In this document: positions 55,012 to 64,000 of the stretch, piece by piece
Position numbering within the stretch: the first letter of the stretch is position 1
How the letters are laid out: each line of letters opens with the position of its first letter
From: Aphelidium insulamus
Taxonomy: Eukaryota > Aphelidiomycota > Aphelidea > Aphelidiaceae
Length of the DNA: 64,000 bases
Assembly: GCA_036784855.1 (NCBI GenBank)
Contig: JAZDSV010000023.1
Span: 1-64,000, forward strand
Direction of reading: 5' to 3'
The notes under the pieces: model-generated
The model's input: the letters and a program-made list of their open reading frames with translations, nothing else
Database searches by the model: none
What the model was told of the DNA's origin: nothing
Program-made: the position numbers and the translations under genes

Positions 55012-56775
55012 TTAATTCCGACCATATCCACCCTGATACCGCGGCTGAAATGCAGACTGCGCAGCAAACGCACGAGCAACAGCAGCGGTGGCAGCTGCTT
55101 GGGCGTTGTACGGTTGCAATGGCGCTTGAAACATGTTCCTGTTGGCTGCCGGTATGAAGTACGGGTTGGCGGCGGAGGGAATCATGGGTATTTGGGGCAC
55201 GAACGATGTCGGCATCGGAACTGTTGTTGCCGCTGGCATGGGTGCTCGTGGCTGCGTGAATCTATACTCGCGCCGTCGCGGCTCGTAGTCCTCATCATCG
55301 TAGCCGTCGCGGTGACGCTGTTGCTTGAAACTGTTGCGATTGCCGCTGTCGCCATACTTCTGCTGCTGCTGTCGTCTATCATATGACTCTCGGTACTCAT
55401 CGTAGTAGTCGCGGTCGCGATCCCGCTTCGCTCTATCGTTTTCGTCTTCTACTGTTGTTCTGATAATCGTAGTCGCTGCTCTTTCAGATGAGGACTGTTG
55501 CGTCCTGCACTACTCTTCGCGTCACTGCTATGTCTTGCCAATGACAATGTCGCCGATGTAAATGCCGACTTTGAAAACATGGAAAACACTTTTTGGCTGT
55601 AGTGCGCCAGTGGCCGTCTGCACTCTTCGCCAAAGTGTTCCGACGATGCGCAGTTGAAGCAGAATCGGCGCACTGTGCGGCGCTTGTCCGGCTTGCATAA
55701 TGTGTATTGTCGCCAGATTAGTGGGCACTCCTACGCGCATTAAATTGAATCGTTAGCGTAGCAAGCTCACGTACCGGCTCGGCGTGACCCCGATTTCCAC
55801 AACGCGTGCAGTCACGGCTTGCTACTTTCCGCGGGCACAACTACATAGAGTAGCATTTAACGTATATATATATATGCATATAAAGAGCGCACCGAACGAT
55901 GATGGCCTGGTCGAAAGCAATTAAAGCAAGCGCCTGTATAGCAATTGCGTGAATTATGCGCTCTTGAACCGCAAAAGTTGCACGGTGACTATTCAAGTTG
56001 AGATACCTTTGACACATATAAAATAGATACTACGCACTGGAGCCGAGCAGTTTTCACGAACATGGCCGCGCTTGCCGCAATTGAAGCAAACCTTGGACGC
56101 CAACGGGTCCATCCAGTACCGATTTGTGGCCTGCAAGTGCAATGAGTCACAATGGGCGAATAGTTGCACAATATATACCAATGAGGCCGGCTCCGTGTCT
56201 GGCGACATCGGCTTGCTAACCGAGACGGCCTTGATAGCATCAGCATCCACTACGTGGACTTCTTCATCATCGCTGCCGCCAACAGAGCTGGATACATCGA
56301 TGACGGTAGCCGCAGCAACATCAACAGTCTCGTCCACTCTTGGTACTGATAGTTCTTCCGGCCCATCAATGAATATTACATCGCTCGTGGCCGGCTCAGC
56401 GACCGGTACTGCAGTCTTTGGCCCTGCTGGCAATACTGCCGCTTCCTTGCTAATTGACGCGTGATGGCCAGCACGAGCAGCCGCCCGTGCCTCTTCCACG
56501 GCACGCTCAGCTTCCTGCCGTTTCCTGGTGGCGAGTCGGCGCCGTTTGCTTTTGCGTTTGCTGCCCTGCGCGCGGGCCTCCGGTTGCTTCGCCGCAGCTG
56601 GCTTGTCCGCCACCACATGCACGGATGGAGCGGTTGGCACCAATGCCTGGATAAGCTGTGGGGAATCGGGTGTGGTGTCTGCGCTGGTGGTAGCATCGTC
56701 AGTTGCCATTGGTGTCGCGGTTACCGCAGCCTCATCGCTGTCGCTGTCATCGCTGAAGAAATTTCGCGCCGACAT
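55012..56775 (-). CDS. ZCCHC7/AIR-like zinc-knuckle protein
   Basis: AIR1/2 and ZCCHC7 are RNA-binding parts of the TRAMP complex in nuclear RNA surveillance. The first exon (MSARNFFSDDSDSDEAAVT...) is acidic then Lys/Arg-rich (SKRKSKRRRLATRKRQ). CCHC knuckles follow through several short exons: VCFNCGKRGHVRENC near 56,070, a CTRCGNRGHAE near 55,790, and RRFCFNCASSEHFGEEC with RRPL near 55,640. The last part is Arg/Ser/Asp-rich, ending in an Ala/Pro/Gln-rich tail (MPAATTVPMPTSF...QGGYGRN) at 55012. Each knuckle has the C-x2-C-x4-H-x4-C spacing. Several introns of about 50-90 nt occur in 55,690-56,040. Exon limits in 55,250-55,560 are unsure. Confidence 0.7.
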
Positions 56776-56779
56776 TTTT

Positions 56780-57240
56780 TTTTGGCTGAAGATGATGATT
56801 ATGGGGGTTTATTGAAGATGATTGGACAACGCGCTGCAATTGATTATTTTATGCCATGGTGTTAAAAAGTTTACAACTTGTATAATAGCGCTTGATCAAA
56901 AAGCTTCATTGTATTGTTTGAGTTTATGTACACCACAGCCATCAGAAGTCTCGGCGTGGGCTGCATTGTGTGGCCTTCATCCTCTGCAAGCTTGACGTCT
57001 CATTAAAGACTGGTTTCTACCTTCCAATAACGACCGTCAAAACCTTATGTGACATGTTTGAAGAATAAGCAGCGCTTATTTAATATCGGAAGATGCGGTG
57101 GCAATAGAAAAGAAAATATATCCATGTCATAACACTCTTTAAATATTTATATCCAGATGAGTTCTATAATAAAAACCATCAGTTATCGTCGCATTGATAT
57201 TTCGTGGTGTGCTATTATTGGTAGGTGTTGCGGGATGGCA
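56780..57240. other. intergenic, AT-rich, no gene seen
   Basis: Upstream sequence of the zinc-knuckle gene and 3' flank of the first secreted paralogue. Multiple stops in all frames. Confidence 0.5.
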
Positions 57241-57257
57241 TCATTGACACGCGCAAT

Positions 57258-58385
57258 TCAAAGGTTGGTCGGCATGGCAAGCCGGAACACGTGAGTGCGG
57301 TCCGTGCGGTTGATGATGGGGCACTTGGTCGCGCCATCAGTGCCGCCAATCCACGCTGCTCCATTGCTGACCGGGGATGCGGGGCACGTTTGACCATTGC
57401 ACTTGATGTCACTGCCACAAGGTGCCACCGGTCCGCGCGGCACCTCATTGAATGTCTTGTCCGAAACAAAGCTCCACGTCCACTTGCTACCTGTCTGTCC
57501 GGTCACGTCACTCCACACCTTGCCACCAATGGAGCACGTAACACTGGCCGACAATGCAATTGCCTTCGTGGGTGAGGCGGTCATTGCCACCGTCAGCACC
57601 TGACCCGCTTGGTATGGGATGCTGATGCGGTGCAGATTTGACGGTGACACATTCTTGTCGTTCACACTGTAGGTATAGGCCGTCCAGCCAGCCGCGTAGT
57701 CCACCCAGAACACGTTTGTGCCGGCCAGCTCCACGTTGCAGATGCCGCGATTGTTGAAGTCAAAGTTCTCGCCTGGCGCGCTCACCGTGTCATTCTTGGT
57801 CAGCGCCTTGACATTGAGTTGGAAGTCACGGTAATCCGACTGGGGATGGCCGCATTTGTCCTCCGCGGCACCCATCCACAGCGTGTGCAGTACAGGCGGC
57901 TGGGTGGTCAGACCAGGGCACACAATCAAGCTGTTCGGACTCAATTGCCGGGTGGCCGCGTTCACTGGATGCCAGTTGGTGCCCAAGTCATTGGTGCGGT
58001 CAGCGTACTTGTACTTGCCATCGGTGCAAATGGCGCGTGCTGCAAGTGCAATACGCGCCGCGGCTGTGTGGTCCGAGATACCGATGCCAAAGTTGGCGTT
58101 TGCGTCATACGGAGTCATGACGTGGTGCGCCAGCGGACCGGCAGCCGAGGACTGGCCAGTGATACCATACACTCCCAGCGCCGTGGTGTAGGAACCCATT
58201 CCAGAACTGCCAATGGCACTGAAGCGAAAATGACAGACTTTGCCGTAGAAATTGTACACCGTGGGCGCTGTGATGGCGGAGTCGATTAGATTGTCATCAG
58301 ACTGGGCGGCGGTGGGTACAGACGCGGCACTTGCGGCCTGAACAAGCAGAAGGGGCAGCAAGAAGCGGGAATAGCGCAGAGACAT
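57258..58385 (-). CDS. secreted two-lobed Cys protein, paralogue 1
   Basis: A single-exon gene of 375 codons. The signal peptide is MSLRYSRFLLPLLLVQAASA. The mature protein falls into two related halves. Lobe 1 has GKVCHFRFSAIGSSGMGSYT, SDHTAAARIALAARAICTDG, KYADRT and LIVCPG. Lobe 2 has CNVELAGTNVFWVDYA, ASPTKAIALSASVTCSIGGK, VWSDVTG and KWTWSFVSD. The end is GAAWIGGTDG and CPIINRTDRTHVFRLAMP. At least ten Cys occur, many in the same places in both paralogues. I know no family with this arrangement. The frame is open to 58745, but the Met at 58385 begins the signal peptide and lies about 60 nt below a TATA box. Confidence 0.8.
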   Translation of the reverse strand: MSLRYSRFLLPLLLVQAASAASVPTAAQSDDNLIDSAITAPTVYNFYGKVCHFRFSAIGSSGMGSYTTALGVYGITGQSSAAGPLAHHVMTPYDANANFGIGISDHTAAARIALAARAICTDGKYKYADRTNDLGTNWHPVNAATRQLSPNSLIVCPGLTTQPPVLHTLWMGAAEDKCGHPQSDYRDFQLNVKALTKNDTVSAPGENFDFNNRGICNVELAGTNVFWVDYAAGWTAYTYSVNDKNVSPSNLHRISIPYQAGQVLTVAMTASPTKAIALSASVTCSIGGKVWSDVTGQTGSKWTWSFVSDKTFNEVPRGPVAPCGSDIKCNGQTCPASPVSNGAAWIGGTDGATKCPIINRTDRTHVFRLAMPTNL

Positions 58386-58444
58386 CTTTGTGGCCAAGAT
58401 GAGAGATGACAGACACTGTGTCTGTGTGTCTGTGCGCCTTACGC

Positions 58445-58452
58445 GTTTTATA
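58445..58452 (-). promoter_or_regulatory. TATA box of secreted paralogue 1
   Basis: TATAAAAC on the minus strand, flanked by CGCG on both sides, about 60 nt before the ATG. Confidence 0.5.
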
Positions 58453-58501
58453 AACGCGCAGGAGAATTTTTTGCACCAATCACCGCGCGTTTCACATTCG
58501 T

Positions 58502-58514
58502 CATGACGTAATGG
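58502..58514 (-). promoter_or_regulatory. CCATTACGTCATG element upstream of paralogue 1
   Basis: The 13-bp minus-strand sequence CCATTACGTCATG (CRE/ATF-like core ACGTCA) recurs exactly, on the other strand, upstream of paralogue 3 (61478-61490). A variant, CATTGCGTCA, lies upstream of paralogue 2 (59900-59909). Confidence 0.5.
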
Positions 58515-58675
58515 GCAATATTGTTGTGTAACGTTCTGCCGACATGAAACATTCGATTCACCAACTGTGTAACCAGCAGAGCCTGTGTAACAGTCGTACT
58601 CATTAAACAAAGGTGATACCGGTATTACAGAGTATACAATTATATTCATGTACAATTGAGGATGTTTAGTAGCAC

Positions 58676-59785
58676 TTAAGCCAGCTTGTCCGGCATTGTG
58701 AAGCGGAACACGTGAGTGCGGTCGGTGCGCTTGATCAGCGGGCAAATTTGATCACCATCCTTGCCGCCGATCCATGCAGCTCCACTGCTCACGGGAGAAT
58801 CAACACAAGTCTTGCTGCCGCACTTGATATTTTTGCAGGGCAGAACCTTGCCACGAGGCTCCTCGTCAAATGTTTTGTCAGACACATATCGCCACTTCCA
58901 CAGACTGTTCGCAGAGCCAGACAAATCGGTCCATGTGTTCTTTCCGTCAGTGCAAGTTACGCGCGCAGCCAACGCAATCGAACGCGTGTACGAGGCAGTC
59001 ATGCCGACAGTTATGACTTTTCCGGCCTCATACGGAAAGATAATCTTGTGCACGTTTGACGGAGACACGTTGGTGTAGTTTACACTGTACGAGTAAGCCG
59101 ATCCACTTGCCTCGTAATCAACCCAAAACTGGTTTGTGCCGGCCAGTTCCACATAGCAGATGTTGATATCGGCAGCCTTGCTGCTGCCAAGCTTTTGCTT
59201 CGTCAAACTGCTCGCCAAAAGTCCAAACTGGCGCATGTATGACACAGGCAGGCCGCACTTGTCATCGCTGCTTCCCATCCAGCTGGTGCGCATAACAGGC
59301 GTCGCGGTGCTGATTCCAGGACACACAATCAGTGGGCTCTTGCTCAATCTCTGCTTGCTATCCACGTTACGCCACTGGGTGCCCGCCTGAATGGTGCGGT
59401 CCTGGTACTTGTTCGTTCCATCGGTGCATGTGACCTGCGCAGCGAGAGCAATGCGCGCCGACGAGCTGTGATCGGCAATCGTGGCGCCAAACATACCGTT
59501 CGTGTCAAATGGCACAGTCAGATGGTGTGAGACGGGTGTGCTGTCATGGGCAGAGCCCGTAACGCCGTACACTCCCAGCGAGTTGGTGAAGGCGGCCATT
59601 CCCATACTGCCGATGGAGCTGAAACGAACGTGGCACACCTTGCCCTTGAAGTTGAACACGGTAGGCGTCGCGATAGCCGCTTCAATCAGGCTGTCATCGT
59701 TCTGTTGGGCATTGGGTACCGATACAGCCAGTGCAGTTTGCAATAGCAGTGAAGCTAGAACTATTTTACAGTAATGTGAAGACAT
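58676..59785 (-). CDS. secreted two-lobed Cys protein, paralogue 2
   Basis: A single-exon gene of 369 codons. The signal peptide is MSSHYCKIVLASLLLQTALA. It shares with paralogue 1 GKVCHVRFSSIGSMGMAAFT, ADHSSSARIALAAQVTCTDG, SWMGSSDDKCGLPVS, CYVELAGTNQFWVDYEASG, ASYTRSIALAARVTCTDGKN, WKWRYVSDKTFDEEPRG and KRTDRTHVFRFTMP. Identity with paralogue 1 looks to be about half. It has TATA (59826-59832) 41 nt before the ATG. Between this gene and paralogue 3 lies a perfect 20-bp palindrome at 59933-59952. Same-strand spacing of about 290 bp (to paralogue 1) and 330 bp (to paralogue 3) shows a tandem triplication. Confidence 0.8.
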   Translation of the reverse strand: MSSHYCKIVLASLLLQTALAVSVPNAQQNDDSLIEAAIATPTVFNFKGKVCHVRFSSIGSMGMAAFTNSLGVYGVTGSAHDSTPVSHHLTVPFDTNGMFGATIADHSSSARIALAAQVTCTDGTNKYQDRTIQAGTQWRNVDSKQRLSKSPLIVCPGISTATPVMRTSWMGSSDDKCGLPVSYMRQFGLLASSLTKQKLGSSKAADINICYVELAGTNQFWVDYEASGSAYSYSVNYTNVSPSNVHKIIFPYEAGKVITVGMTASYTRSIALAARVTCTDGKNTWTDLSGSANSLWKWRYVSDKTFDEEPRGKVLPCKNIKCGSKTCVDSPVSSGAAWIGGKDGDQICPLIKRTDRTHVFRFTMPDKLA

Positions 59786-59825
59786 ACTTGACAGAGTGTA
59801 TGGCTGTGAGCGTCGGTTAGGCGCA

Positions 59826-59832
59826 TTTTATA
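59826..59832 (-). promoter_or_regulatory. TATA box of secreted paralogue 2
   Basis: TATAAAA on the minus strand, 41 nt before the ATG at 59785. Confidence 0.5.
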
Positions 59833-59932
59833 GCCGGGCAGGCAATATACTGTCAACCAATCGCACGCTGTGTAATTTCGGCAATCTCACCAATGATGTC
59901 ATTGCGTCAAATTGCGCGGCAACATGCAATAT

Positions 59933-59952
59933 TCCACAGACGTCTGTGGAAC
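59933..59952. promoter_or_regulatory. perfect 20-bp palindrome upstream of paralogue 2
   Basis: TTCCACAGACGTCTGTGGAA equals its own reverse complement. It contains an AGACGTCT core and lies about 150 nt upstream of the ATG of paralogue 2. It may bind a dimeric regulator; no such exact element was seen upstream of the other two paralogues. Confidence 0.5.
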
Positions 59953-60113
59953 GTATCACGGAATATTACGCAATGTTCCATGTTCTACACTCTTAATTTC
60001 ACTATATCACAGGGCCTGCAGAATTGCTCGTAATCGTAATGCAGGTCTTGGTCATCGTGAAAATCACCAGATTTTTTTATTGCAAGCCTTTACCTTGCAC
60101 ACTGTCATTTCAC

Positions 60114-61286
60114 TTAGTTTGCAAAAGGCACGGTTAGCTGGTTACGCTGTGGCATTTTCAGGGTAAACACGTGAGTGCGATCCGTGCGCTTGATCAGCGG
60201 GCAAGCCTGCTTGCCGTCTGTGCCACCTATCCACGCTGCCCGGCCACCCAAAGGAGAGTCGCGACACTTCTTATCGCCACACTTGATCTGGTTGCACTTC
60301 TTGACGTGTCCTCGTGGTTCCTCTTCGAAGCTCGTGTCCGACACAAAGCTCCACTTCCACGAATTGTTGCCCGATCCAGTCACATCCGTCCATGCCTTTT
60401 TCCCATCTGTGCACATGACTTTTGCAGACATTGCAATTGACCTCGTGTGTGATGCGGTCATGGCAACTGTCATCACATTGCCTGGCTGGTACGGGATGCT
60501 AATCTTGTGCACGTGGGACGGCGACATGGCCTTGAGGATAGCATCGTACTCGTACGACGCGTCCTCCGTATCATAGGTGAACCAAAACTCATTGGTGGCT
60601 GCCAGCTCAATGCTGCAGACATTGGCCGGAATCGAATCGGCGGCATTGCCTCGTTTCGCCTTCGTCCTGGTCTTCTTCATGCTGTTGACAGCGAGACCAA
60701 ACTGGCGCATGGCAGACACCGGGTGCCCACAGTTGTCGGAGGCAGAGCCCATCCACTGCGCGTGCGACACGGGCGACTTGTTCTTGATACCGTGGCACAG
60801 AATAAGTGATTTGCTGCTGTGTTGGGGCTTGCTACTGGTCATGTCAACCGTGCGCCACTGAGTGAACTTTGACTGTGAGCGATCGTTCAATTTCGACTGC
60901 GGCGCCGACGTGCGATCTTGGTAACTGACTGTTCCGTCGGTGCATTTGATGGCGGCGGCCATTGCGATGCGCTCCGACGCGGTGTGGTCGCTGATCAGTG
61001 AGCCGAATACGCCATCCTTGCTGTACGGCACAGCCAAGTGTAATGGACGCGGTTTGTCGCTACTTCTGGCCGTGACGCTAAATCTGCCGACCGCATTGGT
61101 ATATGATGCTATGCCCGTTGAGCCGGTGGAGCTGTAGTCCATGTGGCAAACTTTGCCGTTGAAGTTGAGCATGGATGGATTGGCGGTCTGCGGGTGGCCG
61201 CGGTCCCGCTGGGAATCATGGGAACCGGCGCTGACGGCCTGCAACAGGAATACGGGTAACAAGAAGCGGGAATAGAGCGATGGCAT
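60114..61286 (-). CDS. secreted two-lobed Cys protein, paralogue 3
   Basis: A single-exon gene of 390 codons. The signal peptide is MPSLYSRFLLPVFLLQAVSA. The most diverged copy: a more basic mature N-terminus (HDSQRDRGHPQ) and a Lys/Arg-rich insert in the linker (MKKTRTKAKRG), but the lobes keep GKVCHMDYSSTGSTGIASYT, SDHTASERIAMAAAIKCTDG, WMGSASDNCGHPVSAMRQFG, CSIELAATNEFWFTYD, ASHTRSIAMSAKVMCTDGKK, WKWSFVSDTSFEEEPRG and KRTDRTHVFTLKMP. The start at 61286 lies about 36 nt below an ATAAAAG TATA-like box; the frame is open to 61334. Confidence 0.8.
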   Translation of the reverse strand: MPSLYSRFLLPVFLLQAVSAGSHDSQRDRGHPQTANPSMLNFNGKVCHMDYSSTGSTGIASYTNAVGRFSVTARSSDKPRPLHLAVPYSKDGVFGSLISDHTASERIAMAAAIKCTDGTVSYQDRTSAPQSKLNDRSQSKFTQWRTVDMTSSKPQHSSKSLILCHGIKNKSPVSHAQWMGSASDNCGHPVSAMRQFGLAVNSMKKTRTKAKRGNAADSIPANVCSIELAATNEFWFTYDTEDASYEYDAILKAMSPSHVHKISIPYQPGNVMTVAMTASHTRSIAMSAKVMCTDGKKAWTDVTGSGNNSWKWSFVSDTSFEEEPRGHVKKCNQIKCGDKKCRDSPLGGRAAWIGGTDGKQACPLIKRTDRTHVFTLKMPQRNQLTVPFAN

Positions 61287-61494
61287 GTTTGGTGCGTGAC
61301 GAGTGCGCGTTAGACACAGCGCTTTTATGTTCACGGTGGTGTTTGTGTAACACTGCGTTTCATGTCGGCTTGTACGACATTAATTCTGCCTTGTGCAACG
61401 TTTCACAGATGTTGAGTATCACAAAGCCTTCATTTCAATCTGTTTTGTACAACGTTTCACGGATGTTGTATCATGTGCCATTACGTCATGTTTA

Positions 61495-63053
61495 TTAAGT
61501 CTTGCTGGCCGAGGTCTTGTAGTAGTGCAGCGCGTGTTTGACCCGGCCCACCAGTACTGCATAGAGTGAGCTTACAGATGCAGGCGTGAAAGGGACATAA
61601 CAAACCTTTCTCCGACATGCCAAGCACAGAGGAAAGCGCCTCAAACAGTGGCAGCAGTACATGCGTGATAAATCCAATCTGGCCACTGGGTTTGTCGGCC
61701 AGCTCCCGGTCCATATGTGGCTGAATGGGCTGCACGTGTCAATACCATTATGTAGGCACTCAAATCACCCAACATACCAGCCCCAGACACTTTTCCACAT
61801 CGCTCTGGAGGAAAAACTCTTCAAACAACCGATCGACCCACGGCTCTGCAATAGCTAACGGCCTCAGTTCGGTGCTGACATCCGCCGATTTCATGAGCAT
61901 GAGCAGCAGCTAAATCTCAATCAGTGGGAACCGTTTTACATATCAATATCGAGAGTAAACTTACAGATTTTCTGTGTTCGGCCTCAACCAAGGAAAATAC
62001 TGGCCCATACGAGATGAATGTTTTTAATATGCTTGGTTGATGCACCATATCGGTGGCCAGAATGCAGTCTATGATACCGCGCCGTATTTCGCCAACTAGC
62101 TCTCGTTCCATTCCGTGGAATATATTGGTCTCCTTCACATTCATAATACATATTAATAATATATTATAAGAAATAATATAGACTTCACCTACACTGTTGA
62201 ACATGATGGCAAAGGCGAGCGCACAGTGATGGTTCTCCAGAGGAGAGACATCATTGTAGAGCAGTGCCAGCTCTGTCTGTGCATTGATCTGAAAGTTGTT
62301 GTTGAATCCCGGATGATCCAAATCATGGCAAATGGATGAAAGCATGAGAACCAGCAGTTCCACATGCGTCAACTTGTCCACCAACCCGGTAACGTGCACC
62401 AAACAGTACATCTGCATAATGAATGCTATATCGTATTGTAGCGTATCCATCTAAAAGTCACATACCATCTGAGTGACACAGAATGCATGGGCAAAGTTGT
62501 GAAACGGGTTCGGGTTGTAGTGGCAGCGCACGCAACGCATGAACCGATGCAGCCGCACCATGTCCATGTTGAGCGCAGCCACCACACCCAAATCATACAG
62601 CATGAACTCCATCAAGTCACTCAGACGCTCGTCCGAGTGGGGCCACATGTCGAAATCGGGAGATCGAAGTACCGCTCGCTCCGCATCACTCAGTAGCCGT
62701 GGAATGTGTGCACATTGCGCCGTCGTTGCTATATCACTATAGTCGCACGGCCTCAGCGGGAGTCGAGATGGGGCCGTTGATGTGCGCGGCTGCTTTCCTG
62801 CAGAGAATAAGTGTGATGACTAATGAGCTGATATAGTAACCGTACTGGGCTTGACGGTCAGGAGAGCGACGTGGCCCGGGCGCCCCTCCCCGTCCGACAG
62901 TGCAATGTCGACATACAGTGCGGTGGTGGGTGACACTAACGCTGCCATCCGCAACGCTTCCTCATCGACGGCCGAATCTCCGGTCAACGTCACTGTGCCG
63001 CGGCGACCGCTCTGGCTCTGCAGGGCAAACTCGACAGCTCGCTCAGCCGGCAT
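61495..63053 (-). CDS. 3',5'-cyclic-nucleotide phosphodiesterase, PDE9-like
   Basis: Hydrolyses cGMP or cAMP. The N-terminal exon (MPAERAVEFALQSQSGRRG) is unrelated to other PDEs. The catalytic domain shows NPFHNFAHAFCVTQM, LSSICHDLDHPGFNNNFQIN, AQTELALLYNDVSPLENHH, ILATDMVHQPSILKTF, AEPWVDRLFEEFFLQSDVEK and QIGFITHVLLPLFEALSSVL. The metal-binding H/D residues of HNxxH and HDLDHPG are present, and the pattern matches animal PDE9 (DLDHPGxNN, YNDxSPLENHHC). About eight introns of 40-60 nt split it; the last joins SEK to VLVGRVKHALHYYK before the stop at 61495. The start at 63053 is shared with the divergent promoter region of the next gene. Confidence 0.85.
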
Positions 63054-63373
63054 GTTTAATTTGTCGTGGCTGTGTGTATGTGTGTTTGTGCAAGTGCGAC
63101 TCTATTGAAATAATACTTATGTACCCCTCAAATACAAATGTGCCTACATATACTGCAAAAAAGTGGAATATACGTGGACATACATCAAGGTGAATGTATC
63201 GTACAGCTATGTAATTATTTACAACTATTGTAAATAAATGGTAACACTGCATATCAATGTGCGAGAAAAATAGCACCGTGAACAAACCCCAAAATAGCCA
63301 CTAAATATCAAAGTATCAATATAGAGACTTCAACGAACCGGCACACACCTACACCCAACCTACACCTCTAGAT

Positions 63374-64000
63374 ATGCGCACCGGATACAAAAAAGTGACC
63401 AATGTGCAGCTGTGTGATGGACGTAGTGACCCGAACGCGGTCTCGGTGTCTGTTACGAGACAGTCATACGCACCGCCGGCCACGGCCAACCAACAACAAC
63501 AACAGCATCAGCACCAGAGACCACCGATACGTGTGTCGGGCAATCCCAAGAACAGCAATACCACACAGGCCAACCTGACATTCGGGCCGCGCTTTGACTT
63601 TTCGTCAGGCATGCATACTGTGTACATATACGAACTTACTGATACTGAACTGGCACATATGTAGCCGAGGAAAGATTCGCCGGCAACAACCAACTGGCCA
63701 ACGAGCAGAGGCAGCATGCAGACCGCAGCAAGCGCGCGCACCACATCAACTTTAAGCGGTTTGTAGGATGTTTTATAGTTGTAATCATCATTGACATGAT
63801 CAACCTGTGCAGACAAGTTCAGCAGCAGCGAGAACGCGCCACCGCGCTACAAGTGGCACAGCGAGACGCCAATGAGGAGCGGCGCCGACAACACAGGCGT
63901 GCCATTCACCGCGCCACGTCCAGCAGGTGCGTGTTCGGAATTAACTGTATGGTTCCCGCTAAGTACGCACACAGTGTACCCTACAATCCACTCAGCGATG
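63374..64000 (+). CDS. unknown gene, 5' part, runs off the window
   Basis: Exon 1 starts MRTGYKKVTNVQLCDGRSDP, has a Gln/His run and ends near RFDFSS. After an intron ending at about 63664, the next exon (ERFAGNNQLANEQRQHADRS) and, after another at about 63766-63813, a Gln/Arg coiled coil (QQQRERATALQVAQRDANEE) follow, ending at a GTGCGT donor near 63928. The highly charged coil could belong to a cilium-associated protein, but I do not recognise it. The gene continues beyond 64000. Confidence 0.5.

Noticed and set aside
1-64000. tRNA, rRNA, transposase or retroelement genes
   Set aside because: I looked for B-box-like and transposase/reverse-transcriptase motifs and saw none that I could support by eye.

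Overview
This window is nuclear DNA from a gene-dense eukaryote. Housekeeping genes are split by short spliceosomal introns (mostly 42-105 nt, GT-AG with some GC-AG), and neighbours lie as little as 30-60 bp apart. The gene content points to a flagellate opisthokont, possibly an early-diverging zoosporic fungus or a close relative. It has a fungal-type homocitrate synthase (alpha-aminoadipate lysine pathway), a Clr2-like silencing protein (a family known mainly from fungi) and a DNAAF4/DYX1C1-like dynein-assembly factor (needed for motile cilia), next to genes shared with animals (PDE9-type phosphodiesterase, BRD8-like bromodomain, CUL4, UBA3, BAG1, AMPK gamma, dynamin with a PH domain). This placement is inference and a holozoan protist is not excluded.

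Layout. 0-8.4 kb, minus strand: an unidentified fragment, an ELP2 (Elongator WD40) gene with several frame breaks, then a head-to-tail cluster of four signal-peptide ankyrin-type genes of which only one is intact. 8.4-17.3 kb, plus strand: BAG1-like co-chaperone, SAM-domain protein, a BAG-domain scrap, RhoGEF, MidA/NDUFAF7-like methyltransferase, SulP transporter. 17.5-20 kb: another secreted ankyrin-type protein and an unrecognised polytopic membrane protein. 20-25 kb, minus: complete xanthine dehydrogenase. 25-31 kb: an uncharacterised low-complexity gene, Clr2-like gene, and UBA3 truncated after its catalytic core. 31-38.6 kb, plus: dynamin with a displaced proline-rich region, a secreted F-box-like/ankyrin protein, and CUL4. 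38.8-40 kb: a frameshifted ankyrin paralogue. 40.4-46.8 kb, minus: FAD-dependent protein, homocitrate synthase, DNAAF4-like, PAP2/sphingomyelin-synthase-like enzyme. 46.9-47.3 kb: 42-bp minisatellite. 47.7-51.5 kb: BRD8-like bromodomain protein, an unknown protein, AMPK gamma, SNAPIN-like BLOC-1 subunit. 51.7-56.8 kb: secreted/lumenal glycosyltransferase, RluA-type pseudouridine synthase, ZCCHC7/AIR-like zinc-knuckle protein. 57.2-61.3 kb: three tandem paralogues of an unrecognised secreted two-lobed Cys protein. 61.5-64 kb: PDE9-like phosphodiesterase and the start of an unknown gene.

The most unusual features are an array of five near-identical introns separated by four 12-nt, frame-preserving microexons inside CUL4; the triplicated secreted family with an internal lobe duplication; a fast-turnover family of secreted ankyrin-type proteins; recurrent GC-AG introns with a GCAAGT donor; and the rule that every signal-peptide gene here is intronless while almost every housekeeping gene has introns. 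UBA3 (NEDD8 E1) and CUL4 (a NEDD8 substrate) belong to one pathway. Most other neighbours are functionally unrelated. No tRNA, rRNA, transposase or CRISPR array was recognised.
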